Source: Streptacidiphilus jeojiense (lineage in GTDB: Bacteria; Actinomycetota; Actinomycetes; Streptomycetales; Streptomycetaceae). From it: 46,693 nucleotides of DNA. The notes beneath the pieces were generated by a model. The model worked only from the letters and a program-made list of their open reading frames with translations. It searched no databases and was not told where the DNA came from. This document shows positions 10,656 through 19,921 of this stretch, piece by piece; position 1 is the stretch's first letter, and each line of letters starts with the position of its first letter. A program made the position numbers and the translations under genes. Location of the stretch: assembly GCF_000719095.1 (NCBI RefSeq), contig NZ_JOEH01000042.1, positions 1-46,693 on the forward strand. The letters run 5' to 3'.

Positions 10656-12140
10656 TCAGCTGGTGAAGCTGCGGACCGTCGAGTAGACGTCGAGGACGGC
10701 CAGTGCCAGCGGGATCAGCGAGACCAGCAGCAGGCCGTCGACCAGGTCCAGGATGCGGCCCCAGAACGGGGAGACCCCGCGGGTGGGCACGATCAGCGCG
10801 ACGGCCACCAGCAGTGCGGCGCCGAGGGCGATGGCCGCGCCCAGGCCCAGGATGTGCACGTCCACCGTCGAGGTCCTGGACATGTTGGTGATCAGGAAGC
10901 CCTGCAGGTTCAGCGAGATCCCGACCACCAGCAGGCCGAGGCTGAGCAGACCGGCCCCGAGCAGGCAGATGACCTGGGTGGTGTGCCGGAACAGACGGGC
11001 CCGGAGCATCGTGCTCAGGCCGAGGACCAGCGCCAGCACCTCCGGCCAGGTGCTGTCGGTGAAGGCGAGGACCGCGGTGCTGCCGATGACCACGGCGGCG
11101 CAGCCGCCGACCAGTCCGACCAGCAGTTCGTGGCCGCGACGGGCCTTGGCGGCGATCCGGGTGTAGTCGGCCGGGTCCTCCTCGGCGGCGGCCTGGGCTG
11201 CGGCCTGGCTGCTGAGCCGGCCGTTCGCGCGGGGGTCGATCTGCTGCGGGGCGTGGAAGGCGACCGGGAGGCGTGCGAAGCGGGCCGAGAGCTGGGGCAG
11301 GAAGCCGATCAGCGCCACCGCGACCACCGCGGCGGCCGCGGCCACCTGGCGGGCCGAGGCGTCGGTGAGGATGGCGGCGAAGGTGGCCGCGGTACCGGCC
11401 GCGGAGACCACGGTGGCGGCCACGAAAGGCGCGTCGCCGCCCGGCATCAGCGCGGTGAGCAGCACCGACAGCACCAGCACGGCGACGCAGCCGACCAGGA
11501 ACTGGACCCGGCCGGGCCCGTTCGTCATGGCCTGGTTCTGGTCGATCGCGATGATCCCGGAGCCGCCGATCAGCGCGTGCGGCAGCGCGGCCAGCCCGAG
11601 CGCCAGCGCCGAGCCCCGGTCGTCGTAGACCCGGGCGCGGACCCCGGCCAGCGCGGTGAGCACCAGTGCGGTGACGCCGGAGAGCAGGCCCGGCAGGGAG
11701 TGCATGTCGTGGCGCAGGTCGCAGAACCACAGGGCGAAGCCCAGCAGCACCAGCAGCACCACGCCACCGATCAGCGCGGCGCCGCGCATCAGCTGCGGAC
11801 CCCACAGGCTGCGGTCGGCAGAGACCGCGGTGGCGATGGCCTCGGCCACGTCGTCGTACACCGCCGGGGGCAGCGAGTCGGCGAAGGGGCGCAGGCTGAG
11901 CAGGTCGCCGTCGCGGACCTGCTGGGCGATCAGCGGCAGGCTGCTGTCCAGCACCGTGCCGTCGCGGCGCACCAGGTGGAACCCGGTGGGCGCGCCCTCG
12001 GGCAGGGTCTGCCCGGACAGCCGCAGCACCTCGGGGTAGACGTCGGCCAGGGGGATGTCCTCCGGCAGGGCGACGTCGATCCGGCTGTCCGGTGCGACGA
12101 CGGTGACCCGGCAGAATCCGGTGGCTGCGCTGGTGCTCAC
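10656..12140 (-). CDS. eccD: Type VII secretion integral membrane protein EccD
   Basis: A 494-residue core component of the ESX membrane complex that forms the inner-membrane channel scaffold. The N-terminal 90 or so residues (CRVTVVAPDSRIDVALPEDIP...) form the YukD-type ubiquitin-like domain, and the rest holds about 11 hydrophobic segments, as expected for EccD. The start is placed at GTG 12140, preceded by GGGGAGGGG; an ATG at 12176 would add 12 residues and has no better RBS. It is divergent from eccC across 294 bp containing an 18-bp palindrome. The 153-bp gap to rpsO shows no strong terminator. Confidence 0.93.
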   Translation of the reverse strand: MSTSAATGFCRVTVVAPDSRIDVALPEDIPLADVYPEVLRLSGQTLPEGAPTGFHLVRRDGTVLDSSLPLIAQQVRDGDLLSLRPFADSLPPAVYDDVAEAIATAVSADRSLWGPQLMRGAALIGGVVLLVLLGFALWFCDLRHDMHSLPGLLSGVTALVLTALAGVRARVYDDRGSALALGLAALPHALIGGSGIIAIDQNQAMTNGPGRVQFLVGCVAVLVLSVLLTALMPGGDAPFVAATVVSAAGTAATFAAILTDASARQVAAAAAVVAVALIGFLPQLSARFARLPVAFHAPQQIDPRANGRLSSQAAAQAAAEEDPADYTRIAAKARRGHELLVGLVGGCAAVVIGSTAVLAFTDSTWPEVLALVLGLSTMLRARLFRHTTQVICLLGAGLLSLGLLVVGISLNLQGFLITNMSRTSTVDVHILGLGAAIALGAALLVAVALIVPTRGVSPFWGRILDLVDGLLLVSLIPLALAVLDVYSTVRSFTS

Positions 12141-12274
12141 CCGGAGCCCCTCCCCCTGTGAGTGCCGCGTTGGCAATCTTTGCTGTCCTCTGTCAGCCGC
12201 TCACCCTACCGGCATCCGCGGGTGGGCCGGTGCCCGGCCGGAGCGCCCACCGCACCACCGCTATGTGCACGACC

Positions 12275-12292
12275 GCTCCCTATATAGGGGGC
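12275..12292. promoter_or_regulatory. 18-bp palindrome between divergent eccD and eccC, possible operator
   Basis: CCCTATATAGGG (12278-12289) is a perfect palindrome, and pairing continues to 18 bp with one G-U. It is an AT-rich island in GC-rich DNA, about midway between the two starts. It could be an operator, or its TATATA could be part of a -10 region. Confidence 0.5.
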
Positions 12293-12434
12293 GTGGGGAG
12301 TTCCGACCCCTGGCCTGCCCCTGTCACGGTAGGGACTAGGATCGGCCCCTGCGGAGAGCGGTGACACGGGGAGCGCGCCAGCGGCGACCGCCCGTGCCCG
12401 TCAGGGGACTCGACAGGACGAGGCTGGTACGACC

Positions 12435-15400
12435 TTGAGCGTGGTAACCGTCAAGCGACCGCCGCGGGCGCACCCGCCCACGGTTCCGAGCGAGGAAGTC
12501 CGCCTGGAATCGCCTCCCGAGCTCCCTCGCGGCGACGGCGGCAAGTGGTGGCAGTCCATGCTGCCGATGCTGGCCACCGCGGGTTCGGCCGCCTTCTTCT
12601 TCATGCCCGGCATGCAGATGATGATGAAGGTGATGGGCGGTCTGATGGTCGCCTCGACCGTCGCCATGGCCGTCGCCCAGATCAGCTCCCAGCGCAAGGG
12701 CGGCGGCGGGGAGATGGAGGACGCGCGCCGCGACTACCTCAAGTACCTGGCCCAGCTGCGCAAGCAGGTCCGCCGCACCGCGACCGAGCAGCGCGACGCC
12801 CAGCTCTACCTGCACCCCGCCCCGGACCAGCTGTGGGCCGTGGTCGCCGAGGGCCGCCGGCTCTGGGAGCGCCGGGCCAGTGACAGCGACTTCGCCCAGA
12901 TCAGGATCGGCACCGGACCGCAGCAGCTGTCGACCCGTCTGGTCCCGCCGCAGACGGCGCCGGTGGACGAGCTGGAGCCGCTGACCGCCGAGGCGATGAA
13001 GAGCTTCCTCGCCGCCCACGGCACCCTGCCCGACCTGCCGCTGGCCGTCTCCCTGCGCGCCTTCTACCACCTCTCGGTCTCCGGTGACCCGGACACCGTG
13101 TACGGGAGCGTGCGCGCCGCGCTCGCTCAGCTGAGCACCCTGCACTCCCCCGACGATCTGATGATCGGCATCGCCGCCGCCCCCGGCGCCGGCCCCGAGT
13201 GGGAGTGGGCCAAGTGGCTGCCCCACGTCCAGCACCCCAGCGAGTCGGACGGGGCCGGATCCGCCCGCATGATCTGCACCTCGCTGGACGCCCTGGAGGA
13301 CATGCTCGCGGACCAGCTGACCGGCCGGGCCCGCTTCCACCGCGACGCGACCCCGGTCCCGGAGCAGCCGCACCTGGTCGTGGTCCTGGACGGCGCCGCG
13401 GTCGGCGCGGACTCGGTGCTGGCCAGCGGCGAAGGACTGCAGGGGGTGACCGTCATCGAAGTCGTCCCCGGCGACCTGGACGAACCGCGCGGCGCCCTGG
13501 CCGTGGTGGTGGGCCCCGAGGAGATGCAGCTGACCTCGGCGACCGGCAGCGTCTACCGCGGCCGGCCCGACGTGCTCAGTGCCTGGCAGGCCGAGGCACT
13601 GGCCCGGCAGCTGGCCCCGCTGCGGGCCTCGATCGGCGACGACGACGAACCGCTGCTGGCCAACCTGGACTTCACCGATCTGATGGGCGTCGGCGACGCC
13701 ATGTCGGTGGACGTGGCCCGGACCTGGCGGCCGCGGCCGATGCACGAGAAGCTGCGCGTCCCGATCGGCCTGGGGGCCGGCGGCGAGCCGGTGATGCTGG
13801 ACCTCAAGGAGGCGGCGCTGGAGGGCATGGGCCCGCACGGCCTGTGCGTCGGCGCGACCGGCTCCGGCAAGTCGGAGCTGCTGCGCACCCTGGTGCTCGG
13901 CCTGGCGATGACGCACTCCTCGGAGGTGCTGAACTTCGTCCTGGCCGACTTCAAGGGCGGTGCGACCTTCGCCGGCATGGCGGACATGCCGCACACCTCC
14001 GCGGTCATCACCAACATGGCCGAGGAGCTCACCCTGGTCGACCGGATGCGCGACTCCATCACCGGCGAGCTGAACCGCCGTCAGGAGCTGCTGCGCGCGG
14101 CCGGCAACTACGCCAACATCCACGACTACGAGCGGGCCCGCGCCGCCGGGGCCCCGCTGGAGCCGCTGCCCTCGCTGCTGCTGATCATCGACGAGTTCAG
14201 CGAGCTGCTCACCGCCAAGCCCGACTTCATCGAGATGTTCATCCAGATCGGCCGGATCGGCCGGTCCCTGGGCGTGCACCTGCTGCTGGCCTCGCAGCGG
14301 CTGGAGGAGGGCCGGCTGCGCGGCCTGGACACCTACCTCTCCTACCGGATCGGGCTGCGGACCTTCTCCGCCGCCGAGTCCCGGGCGGCGCTGGGCGTTC
14401 CGGACGCCTACCACCTGCCGCCGGTGCCCGGCGTCGGCTACCTCAAGTTCGGCACCGATGTGATGGCACAGTTCAAGGCCGCCTACGTGTCCGGCCCCTA
14501 CCGCAGCGGCGCGGTCCAGGAGTCGACCGGCCGGGTGCGCAGGCAGCGCCCGGTGCTGTTCACCGGCGCCCCGGTGGCCAAGCCGCTGCTGCCGCTGAAC
14601 GAGATGGAGCCGGAGGCCCCGCGCCGCCAGGACGACGCACTGGCGGACACCGTGCTGGACGTGATCGTGGACCGGCTGGAGGGCCAGGGCCCGCCGGCGC
14701 ACCAGGTGTGGCTGCCGCCGCTCAGCGAGGCCCCCTCGCTGGACCAGCTGCTGCCGCCGCTGGGAGCGGTGCCGGACCGGGGCCTGTGCGCGCCCGAGTA
14801 CGCCGGGACCAGCCGTCTGGTGGCCCCGATCGGCCTGGTCGACAAGCCCTTCGAGCAGCGTCGCGACCTGCTCTACCTGGACTTCTCCGGGGCCGCCGGG
14901 CACGGCATGGTGGTGGGCGGTCCGCGCTCGGGCAAGTCCACCCTGCTGCGCACCATGGTCAGCTCCTTCGCGCTCACCCACACCGCCGCCGAGGTGCAGT
15001 TCTACCTGCTGGACTTCGGCGGTGGCGGCATGATCGGGATGCAGGACCTGCCCCATGTCGGCGGGGTCGCCGGACGGCTGGACGCCGACAAGGTGCGCCG
15101 CATGATCAGCGAGGTCTCCGGCCTGCTGACCCAGCGCGAGGAGCTGTTCCGGGCCCAGGGCATCGACTCCATCGCGACCTTCCGCAACCGTCGCAAGAAC
15201 GGCACGCTCCCCGGCGAGCAGTACGGCGACGTCTTCCTGGTGATCGACGGCTGGCTCACCTTCCGTCAGGAGTTCGAGCTGCTGGAACCGCTGGTCACCG
15301 ACATCGCCCAGCGCGGTCTGGCCTACGGCGTGCACGTGGTGGTGGGCGCCTCCCGCTACGGGGAGATCCGTCCGGCGCTGAAGGACCTGCTGCAGACCAG

Positions 15401-16385
15401 GATCGAGCTCAAGCTCGGCGACCCGATGGAGTCGGAGATCGACCGCAGGGTCGCCCAGAACGTGCCGGCCGGGGCGCCGGGGCGCGGCCTGACCGCGGAC
15501 AAGCTGCACTTCCTGGGCGGACTGCCGCGGATCGACGGTTCCGGCGGCATCGACGACCTCGCGGACGGCGTGACCGCCTTCGTCCAGGCCGTGAACAGCT
15601 CCTGGACCGGCCCGCGCGCCCCCCAGGTGCGGATGCTGCCCGCGGTGCTGCCCGCGGACCGGCTGCCCAAGGGCTTCGAGCACCCCGAGCAGGGCATCGC
15701 CATCGGCATCGACGAGAACGCGCTGGCGCCGGTGTTCCTGAACTTCGACACCGACTCGCACTTCATCGTCTTCGGCGACGGCGAGACCGGGAAGACGGCG
15801 CTGCTGCGGCTGCTGCTCAAGGGCATCACCGAGCGCTACACCCCGGAACAGGCCCGCATCGTCATCGGCGACTACCGGCGGTCGCTGCTGGGGGTGGTCA
15901 CCAGTCCGCACCTGCTGGAGTACGCGGCGGCGCAGCCGGCCCTGCAGGCGTTCCTCGGCGACATCAGGGGCTCGATGGAGCGCCGCATCCCCGGCCCCGA
16001 CGTCACCCAGGAGCAGCTGCGGGACCGCAGCTGGTGGTCGGGCGCCGAGCTGTTCCTGGTCATCGACGACTACGACCTGGTGGCCACGTCGACCGGCAAC
16101 CCGCTGCAGCAGCTGTTGGAGGTGCTGCCGTTCTCCAAGGACATCGGGCTGCACATCATCATCGCCCGCCGCTCCGGCGGCGCCGGCCGGGCCCTCTACG
16201 AGCCGGTGATGCAGCGGCTGAAGGAGCTGGGCGCGCAGGGCATCGTGCTGTCCGGCGACCGCGACGAGGGCGTGCTGATGGGCAACGTCCGGCCGCAGCA
16301 GATGCCGCCGGGCCGGGGCGTCCTGGTCACCCGCAGGCGCGGGACGTTCACCGTGCAGACCGGGTGGGTCGGCCAGCAGCAGTAA
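12435..16385 (+). CDS. eccC: Type VII secretion FtsK/SpoIIIE-type ATPase EccC
   Basis: A 1316-residue motor ATPase of the ESX system that recognises Esx substrates and drives export. Two hydrophobic segments (about 40-80) anchor it. Three FtsK-like ATPase domains follow, with Walker A motifs GATGSGKS (473-480), GGPRSGKS (828-835) and GDGETGKT (1114-1121). Only the first has a canonical Walker B Asp-Glu (LLLIIDEFSEL); the others read VIDGW and VIDDY, in line with domain 1 being the catalytic one. It is a single full-length protein, not split into EccCa/EccCb as in mycobacterial ESX-1. The TTG start gives MSVVTVKRPPRA, as in homologues; GTG at 12441 is an alternative. A strong terminator follows. 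Confidence 0.96.
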   Translation: MSVVTVKRPPRAHPPTVPSEEVRLESPPELPRGDGGKWWQSMLPMLATAGSAAFFFMPGMQMMMKVMGGLMVASTVAMAVAQISSQRKGGGGEMEDARRDYLKYLAQLRKQVRRTATEQRDAQLYLHPAPDQLWAVVAEGRRLWERRASDSDFAQIRIGTGPQQLSTRLVPPQTAPVDELEPLTAEAMKSFLAAHGTLPDLPLAVSLRAFYHLSVSGDPDTVYGSVRAALAQLSTLHSPDDLMIGIAAAPGAGPEWEWAKWLPHVQHPSESDGAGSARMICTSLDALEDMLADQLTGRARFHRDATPVPEQPHLVVVLDGAAVGADSVLASGEGLQGVTVIEVVPGDLDEPRGALAVVVGPEEMQLTSATGSVYRGRPDVLSAWQAEALARQLAPLRASIGDDDEPLLANLDFTDLMGVGDAMSVDVARTWRPRPMHEKLRVPIGLGAGGEPVMLDLKEAALEGMGPHGLCVGATGSGKSELLRTLVLGLAMTHSSEVLNFVLADFKGGATFAGMADMPHTSAVITNMAEELTLVDRMRDSITGELNRRQELLRAAGNYANIHDYERARAAGAPLEPLPSLLLIIDEFSELLTAKPDFIEMFIQIGRIGRSLGVHLLLASQRLEEGRLRGLDTYLSYRIGLRTFSAAESRAALGVPDAYHLPPVPGVGYLKFGTDVMAQFKAAYVSGPYRSGAVQESTGRVRRQRPVLFTGAPVAKPLLPLNEMEPEAPRRQDDALADTVLDVIVDRLEGQGPPAHQVWLPPLSEAPSLDQLLPPLGAVPDRGLCAPEYAGTSRLVAPIGLVDKPFEQRRDLLYLDFSGAAGHGMVVGGPRSGKSTLLRTMVSSFALTHTAAEVQFYLLDFGGGGMIGMQDLPHVGGVAGRLDADKVRRMISEVSGLLTQREELFRAQGIDSIATFRNRRKNGTLPGEQYGDVFLVIDGWLTFRQEFELLEPLVTDIAQRGLAYGVHVVVGASRYGEIRPALKDLLQTRIELKLGDPMESEIDRRVAQNVPAGAPGRGLTADKLHFLGGLPRIDGSGGIDDLADGVTAFVQAVNSSWTGPRAPQVRMLPAVLPADRLPKGFEHPEQGIAIGIDENALAPVFLNFDTDSHFIVFGDGETGKTALLRLLLKGITERYTPEQARIVIGDYRRSLLGVVTSPHLLEYAAAQPALQAFLGDIRGSMERRIPGPDVTQEQLRDRSWWSGAELFLVIDDYDLVATSTGNPLQQLLEVLPFSKDIGLHIIIARRSGGAGRALYEPVMQRLKELGAQGIVLSGDRDEGVLMGNVRPQQMPPGRGVLVTRRRGTFTVQTGWVGQQQ

Positions 16386-16415
16386 ATCGTTATCCGGACA
16401 CGACCGTCCGATCCG

Positions 16416-16456
16416 AAGGGGTCGCTGAGTGATTCGTCACTCGGCGACCCCTTTTT
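16416..16456 (+). terminator. Terminator of eccC
   Basis: A 17-bp stem (16416-16432 against 16437-16453, one G-U) with a TTCG loop ends in a run of five T residues on the plus strand. This is a classical intrinsic terminator 31 nt past the eccC stop, isolating the permease gene. Confidence 0.93.
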
Positions 16457-16784
16457 CCATGCCCTCACAGGGCGGCAAAGATCCATAAGGATGACAGGTT
16501 GACAGCAGAGCCATCCTTTTAATTGCAGGCAGAGTTTCATGAAGTCAATCGATACCAAGGCAGATGGACAAAGAGGTCATTTGACTCAGATCGCTGATGG
16601 GCCATCACATCAGTTGCAACCTCGCCACTGCACAACGAAATCCGAAGCAAATCCGCCCTTGACGCCCCGTTAACGGCAGGGGTTACATGGCGGCCGGAGA
16701 GCGACAGATTCGCAGCAGCCAATCCGACCGGAGGCGATACCGCTTCTCCCGCACCAGAGCCCCACCGATCCGATCGGAACGCAC
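16457..16784 (+). promoter_or_regulatory. AT-richer interval upstream of the APC permease
   Basis: About 330 bp with visibly lower GC than its surroundings and no credible gene. The one good promoter candidate is at 16659-16688. The contrast with flanking DNA suggests a regulatory region, or a scar from insertion of the permease gene into the ESX locus. Confidence 0.5.
16659..16688 (+). promoter_or_regulatory. Candidate permease promoter with internal palindrome
   Basis: TTGACG (16659-16664), an 18-bp spacer and TTACAT (16683-16688). The spacer contains the perfect palindrome CCGTTAACGG (16667-16676), placed where a repressor would block RNA polymerase. The start codon is about 97 nt downstream. 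Confidence 0.5.
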
Positions 16785-18209
16785 ATGACCGACATCCTGA
16801 GCCGTCCGCCCCAGGACCGCATCGCGGACGCCCCTCCGGCCGACGAGCCCCAGAAGCTGAAGCGATCCCTCGGCGTCGTCGGCGGGACCCTGCTCACGCT
16901 GTCGTGCGTGACCCCGGCCTCCTCGCTGTTCGTGCTGGTGCCGCTCTCCTTCGCCAGCCTCGGCACCGGGACCGCCCTGACCCTGTTGATCGCCATGGTC
17001 CTGTGCGTGGGCGTGGCCTGGTGCTACTCCGAGCTCGGCACGCTGATCCCCAGCGCCGGCGGCGAGTACGCGATGGCCGGCCACACCGTGGGCCGCTTCG
17101 CCGGATGGCTGGCGTTCATCCAGGCGATGATCGTGGTCATGATCGTTCCCCCGATCATCGCCATGGGCACCGCCGAGTACCTGGCACCGGTCTTCGGCGC
17201 CAACCCGGCAACCATGTCGTCGTGGATCCCGAAGATCGGCGGCGCCGCGGTCATGCTTGCTGCAACCCTGGTCGGTCTGCTGGACCTGCGCGCCAACGCC
17301 TGGATCACCGGCATCTTCCTGTGCCTGGAGGTCGCCGCGGCCTCGCTGGTAGCGGTGCTCGGCTTCGCCCACGCCAACCGGCCGGCCTCGGTGCTGATCC
17401 ACCCGCACCTGCCCGGTGGCGCGGTCGGCACCAGCACCATCATCGTCGGGCTCGCCGGAGCGCTGTTCATCACCCAGGGCTTCTCCACCGCCGTCTACCT
17501 GTCCGAGGAGATGGACCGCCCGCAGCGCACCGTCCCGCGCACCGTGATGTGGACCCTGGTCATCGGCTCCGCCGTGATCCTGGTGCCGGTCATCGCCATC
17601 ACCCTGGGCGCGCCCAGCCTCACGGCCCTGGCCAACGGCGACATCAGCGGCATGGTGACCGCCTGGACCAACTCGACCGTCGGCAACATCGTCAGCCTCT
17701 GCGTCGCCCTGGCCATCATCAACGCGGCCATCGTCATGGTGATCCAGAACTCCCGGGTGCTCTACGCCTCCGCCCGGGACAAGGCCTGGCCCGAGCCGGT
17801 CAACCGCGCCTTCTCCACCATCAGCGCCCGCTTCGGCGCCCCCTGGGTGGCCACCCTGGCCGTCGGCGTCCCCGGTGCCGTGCTCTGCTTCGTCAACCTG
17901 GGCACCCTGAGCCTGGTCACCGGAGTGGCGGTGACCCTGCTCTACGGCTTCGTCGCGGTCGCGGCGCTGGGCGCACGGCGCGGAAAGCACAAGGAGTCCG
18001 GAGCCTGGCGGATGCCGGCCTGGCCGGTCGTTCCCGTGATCATCCTGGCCGTGCTCGCCTACGTCATGAAGCAGCAGGACGCCGAGGCGCTGTGGATCAC
18101 CGGTGGCATCACCGCCGCCGCCGCCCTGTACTGGGTGTTCTACCTCCGGCCGCGGCCGGAGACCCGCTGGGTGATCACCGTCCCCGAGGACGAGAAGCCC
18201 GCCGTCTGA
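16785..18209 (+). CDS. APC superfamily amino acid permease
   Basis: A 474-residue transporter with about 12 hydrophobic segments. The first holds GVVGGTLLTLSCVTPASSLFVLVPLSF, and YSELGTLIPSAGGEYAMAGHTVGRFAGWLAFIQ is the APC-family signature (small polar/Gly-rich, then E-Y). Substrate is probably an amino acid or amine taken up by proton symport, but it cannot be named. The RBS is weak (ATCGGA before the ATG). It stands alone between eccC and mycP, with its own terminators on both sides and a promoter-like AT-rich leader. It is not a known ESX component, so it is probably a bystander or insertion. Confidence 0.9.
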   Translation: MTDILSRPPQDRIADAPPADEPQKLKRSLGVVGGTLLTLSCVTPASSLFVLVPLSFASLGTGTALTLLIAMVLCVGVAWCYSELGTLIPSAGGEYAMAGHTVGRFAGWLAFIQAMIVVMIVPPIIAMGTAEYLAPVFGANPATMSSWIPKIGGAAVMLAATLVGLLDLRANAWITGIFLCLEVAAASLVAVLGFAHANRPASVLIHPHLPGGAVGTSTIIVGLAGALFITQGFSTAVYLSEEMDRPQRTVPRTVMWTLVIGSAVILVPVIAITLGAPSLTALANGDISGMVTAWTNSTVGNIVSLCVALAIINAAIVMVIQNSRVLYASARDKAWPEPVNRAFSTISARFGAPWVATLAVGVPGAVLCFVNLGTLSLVTGVAVTLLYGFVAVAALGARRGKHKESGAWRMPAWPVVPVIILAVLAYVMKQQDAEALWITGGITAAAALYWVFYLRPRPETRWVITVPEDEKPAV

Positions 18210-18232
18210 CCAGCGGCCCCAGCAGGATCCGA

Positions 18233-18268
18233 AGCGCCGCCGTACGGCTCAGTCCGTGCGGCGGCGCT
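18233..18268. terminator. Bidirectional terminator between permease and mycP
   Basis: A 15-bp stem (18233-18247 against 18254-18268, one G-U) with a 6-nt loop lies between the convergent genes. Its right arm overlaps the last codons of mycP. Confidence 0.75.
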
Positions 18269-19478
18269 GCATGTCGCGGACGACCACGGCGGTACCGGTG
18301 ATCAGCAGCACCACGAGCAGCCCGATGCCCAGCACGTACGCGGCGGTCCGCCGGTCGCGGTCGGCCTGGGTCTCGCCGAGCGCCATCGGCATCGGCTGCA
18401 GCGGTGCTGCCGAGGTCCTGCTGCGCACCGTGGGCACCGCGGCGGACTCCGGCGGGGAGTCGTCCGAGAGGGCCGCGACCGGGTCGACGACGCCCCAGCC
18501 GACGTAGTTGTTGCGGCCGGCGTCGGTGCGCTGCGCGGTCTGCTCGATCCTGGCGATGATCTGCGCCGGGGTCCAGGTCGGGTACTTCTGCTTGAGCAGG
18601 GCCGCGACCGCGGCCGCGTACGGTGCGGCGAAGCTGGTGCCGGAGTCGACGCACTGGCCGCCCTTGGGCACGGTGGAGACCATGTCCACGCCCGGTGCCG
18701 CGACCTGCACCGAGGGGCCGGTCTCGGAGAAACCGTCGGCACGTTCGTTGTCCCGGTCCGAGGCGCCGACACCGAGCACCCCGGGGAACGCGGCCGGGTA
18801 GGTCGGATCCGAGAGGTTCTCGTTCCCGGCCGCCGCGACCACCACGACCCCGTGCCGGATCGCCTTGGCGATGGCCTTGCCCAGGTCCCCGCTCTCCGGC
18901 TGGTAGACCGGCTTGCCGTTCGAGGAGACGTCCTGCGAGATGTTGATGACGCCGGCGCCCTTGGCCACGGCCTCGTCCACGGCCTTGGCCATGTTCTCGA
19001 TGTCGCCGCCGCTGCCCTGGCCGTCGTTCTGGCGCAGCGACAGGATGGTGGCGTCCTTGGCCAGGCCGACGAATCCGGTGCCCTGGGCCGGGCGGGCCGC
19101 GATGATGCCGGCCACCATGGTGCCGTGGCCCACGGTGTCGGTGAACGACGTGCCCTTGTCGCCGGTCAGATAGCTGGTCCCGGCCACGACCGCGCCGCGG
19201 AGCTGCGGGTTGGTGTTGTCGACACCGGTGTCTATCACCGCCACGGTCACCCCCTTGCCGGTGGCGTAGCGCCACAGCTGCGACAGCAGCACCCGCTGCA
19301 GCGACCAGGGTTCGCCGGGGATGTTCGCGGACGGGAAGACGCACTGGCCGTCCGAGGCGAGCGCGGTGCGCGGAGGGTGGTCGAGGGCCAGGGCGGGTCC
19401 CGGCGCGGTGACGGTCAGCGCGGCCGCGGCGAGCAGCGCCGGGAGCGCCGCACGGCGGCGGTGGTGGTGCCTGCTCAC
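18249..19478 (-). CDS. mycP: Mycosin, type VII secretion-associated subtilisin-like protease
   Basis: A 409-residue membrane-anchored S8 serine protease that stabilises the ESX membrane complex and processes some substrates outside the membrane. A signal peptide occupies about 1-32 (basic start, then LPALLAAAALTVTAPGPALA). The catalytic triad is Asp83 (AVIDTGVD), His118 (GHGTMVAG) and Ser282 (DSGTSFAAP). A C-terminal membrane helix spans about 377-398, followed by RDMQRRRTD. The GTG start at 19478 has no very strong RBS; it is chosen because the signal peptide then begins with the usual basic residues. A terminator separates it from the esx pair. Confidence 0.94.
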   Translation of the reverse strand: MSRHHHRRRAALPALLAAAALTVTAPGPALALDHPPRTALASDGQCVFPSANIPGEPWSLQRVLLSQLWRYATGKGVTVAVIDTGVDNTNPQLRGAVVAGTSYLTGDKGTSFTDTVGHGTMVAGIIAARPAQGTGFVGLAKDATILSLRQNDGQGSGGDIENMAKAVDEAVAKGAGVINISQDVSSNGKPVYQPESGDLGKAIAKAIRHGVVVVAAAGNENLSDPTYPAAFPGVLGVGASDRDNERADGFSETGPSVQVAAPGVDMVSTVPKGGQCVDSGTSFAAPYAAAVAALLKQKYPTWTPAQIIARIEQTAQRTDAGRNNYVGWGVVDPVAALSDDSPPESAAVPTVRSRTSAAPLQPMPMALGETQADRDRRTAAYVLGIGLLVVLLITGTAVVVRDMQRRRTD

Positions 19479-19530
19479 TGGTGTTCGTTCCCCCGCGGTG
19501 TCCGTGGTCGAGAAGGCGTCGGCAACAACG

Positions 19531-19569
19531 CGCCGTGCCGGGTCCCGCTCAGGCGGGCCCGGCACGGCG
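19531..19569 (-). terminator. Terminator after the esx pair
   Basis: A 12-bp stem CGCCGTGCCGGG/CCCGGCACGGCG, then a one-base bulge, five more pairs and a TCAG loop. It lies just past the stop at 19586, so the abundant esx message would end here and mycP would depend on readthrough or its own promoter. Confidence 0.85.
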
Positions 19570-19585
19570 ACGGCGTCCGCGACTG

Positions 19586-19882
19586 TCAGCCCCAGATGCT
19601 GGCGTTCTTGTTCTCGGTCGACTGGTAGTTCTGCGCGGCGCTGTCGAGCGCGGCGGCGATCTGCGTCAGCACGGTGTGCAGGTCCGAGGCGGAGGAGTTC
19701 CACTCCGCCTGGCGGGCCTGGTAGCCCTCCTGCGCCTTGCCCTCCCAGCTCTGGGCGATCCGGGAGACGCCGGCCTGCAGGTCGTCGAGCTGCGACTGGA
19801 CCCGACCGGCGGTGCTGCGCACCTCTTCGGCGGCGTTCGAGATGGTGGAGAAATTGACCAGGATGTGGCCGTTGTCGGACAT
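19586..19882 (-). CDS. esxA: WXG100 protein, EsxA-like
   Basis: A 98-residue ESX substrate of the helix-turn-helix hairpin family. The turn motif is SWEGKA (about 45-50), giving the W-x-G signature in mid-protein. The C-terminal tail has YQSTE, which fits the YxxxD/E secretion signal recognised by the secretion ATPase. It lies 39 nt downstream of the second WXG100 gene and should form a heterodimer with it. ATG start with GAGAAGGGG upstream. Naming the two as EsxA and EsxB is by convention; which is which is not certain from sequence. No signal peptide, as expected. Confidence 0.93.
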   Translation of the reverse strand: MSDNGHILVNFSTISNAAEEVRSTAGRVQSQLDDLQAGVSRIAQSWEGKAQEGYQARQAEWNSSASDLHTVLTQIAAALDSAAQNYQSTENKNASIWG

Positions 19883-19921
19883 GCTGTCCCCTTCTCAGGC
19901 AGTGGAGTTGATGCGGTCTGG

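Noticed and set aside
12336..16154. Minus-strand open frame of about 1272 codons
   Set aside because: Exact antisense of eccC, which has clear ATPase motifs; no motif in the shadow.
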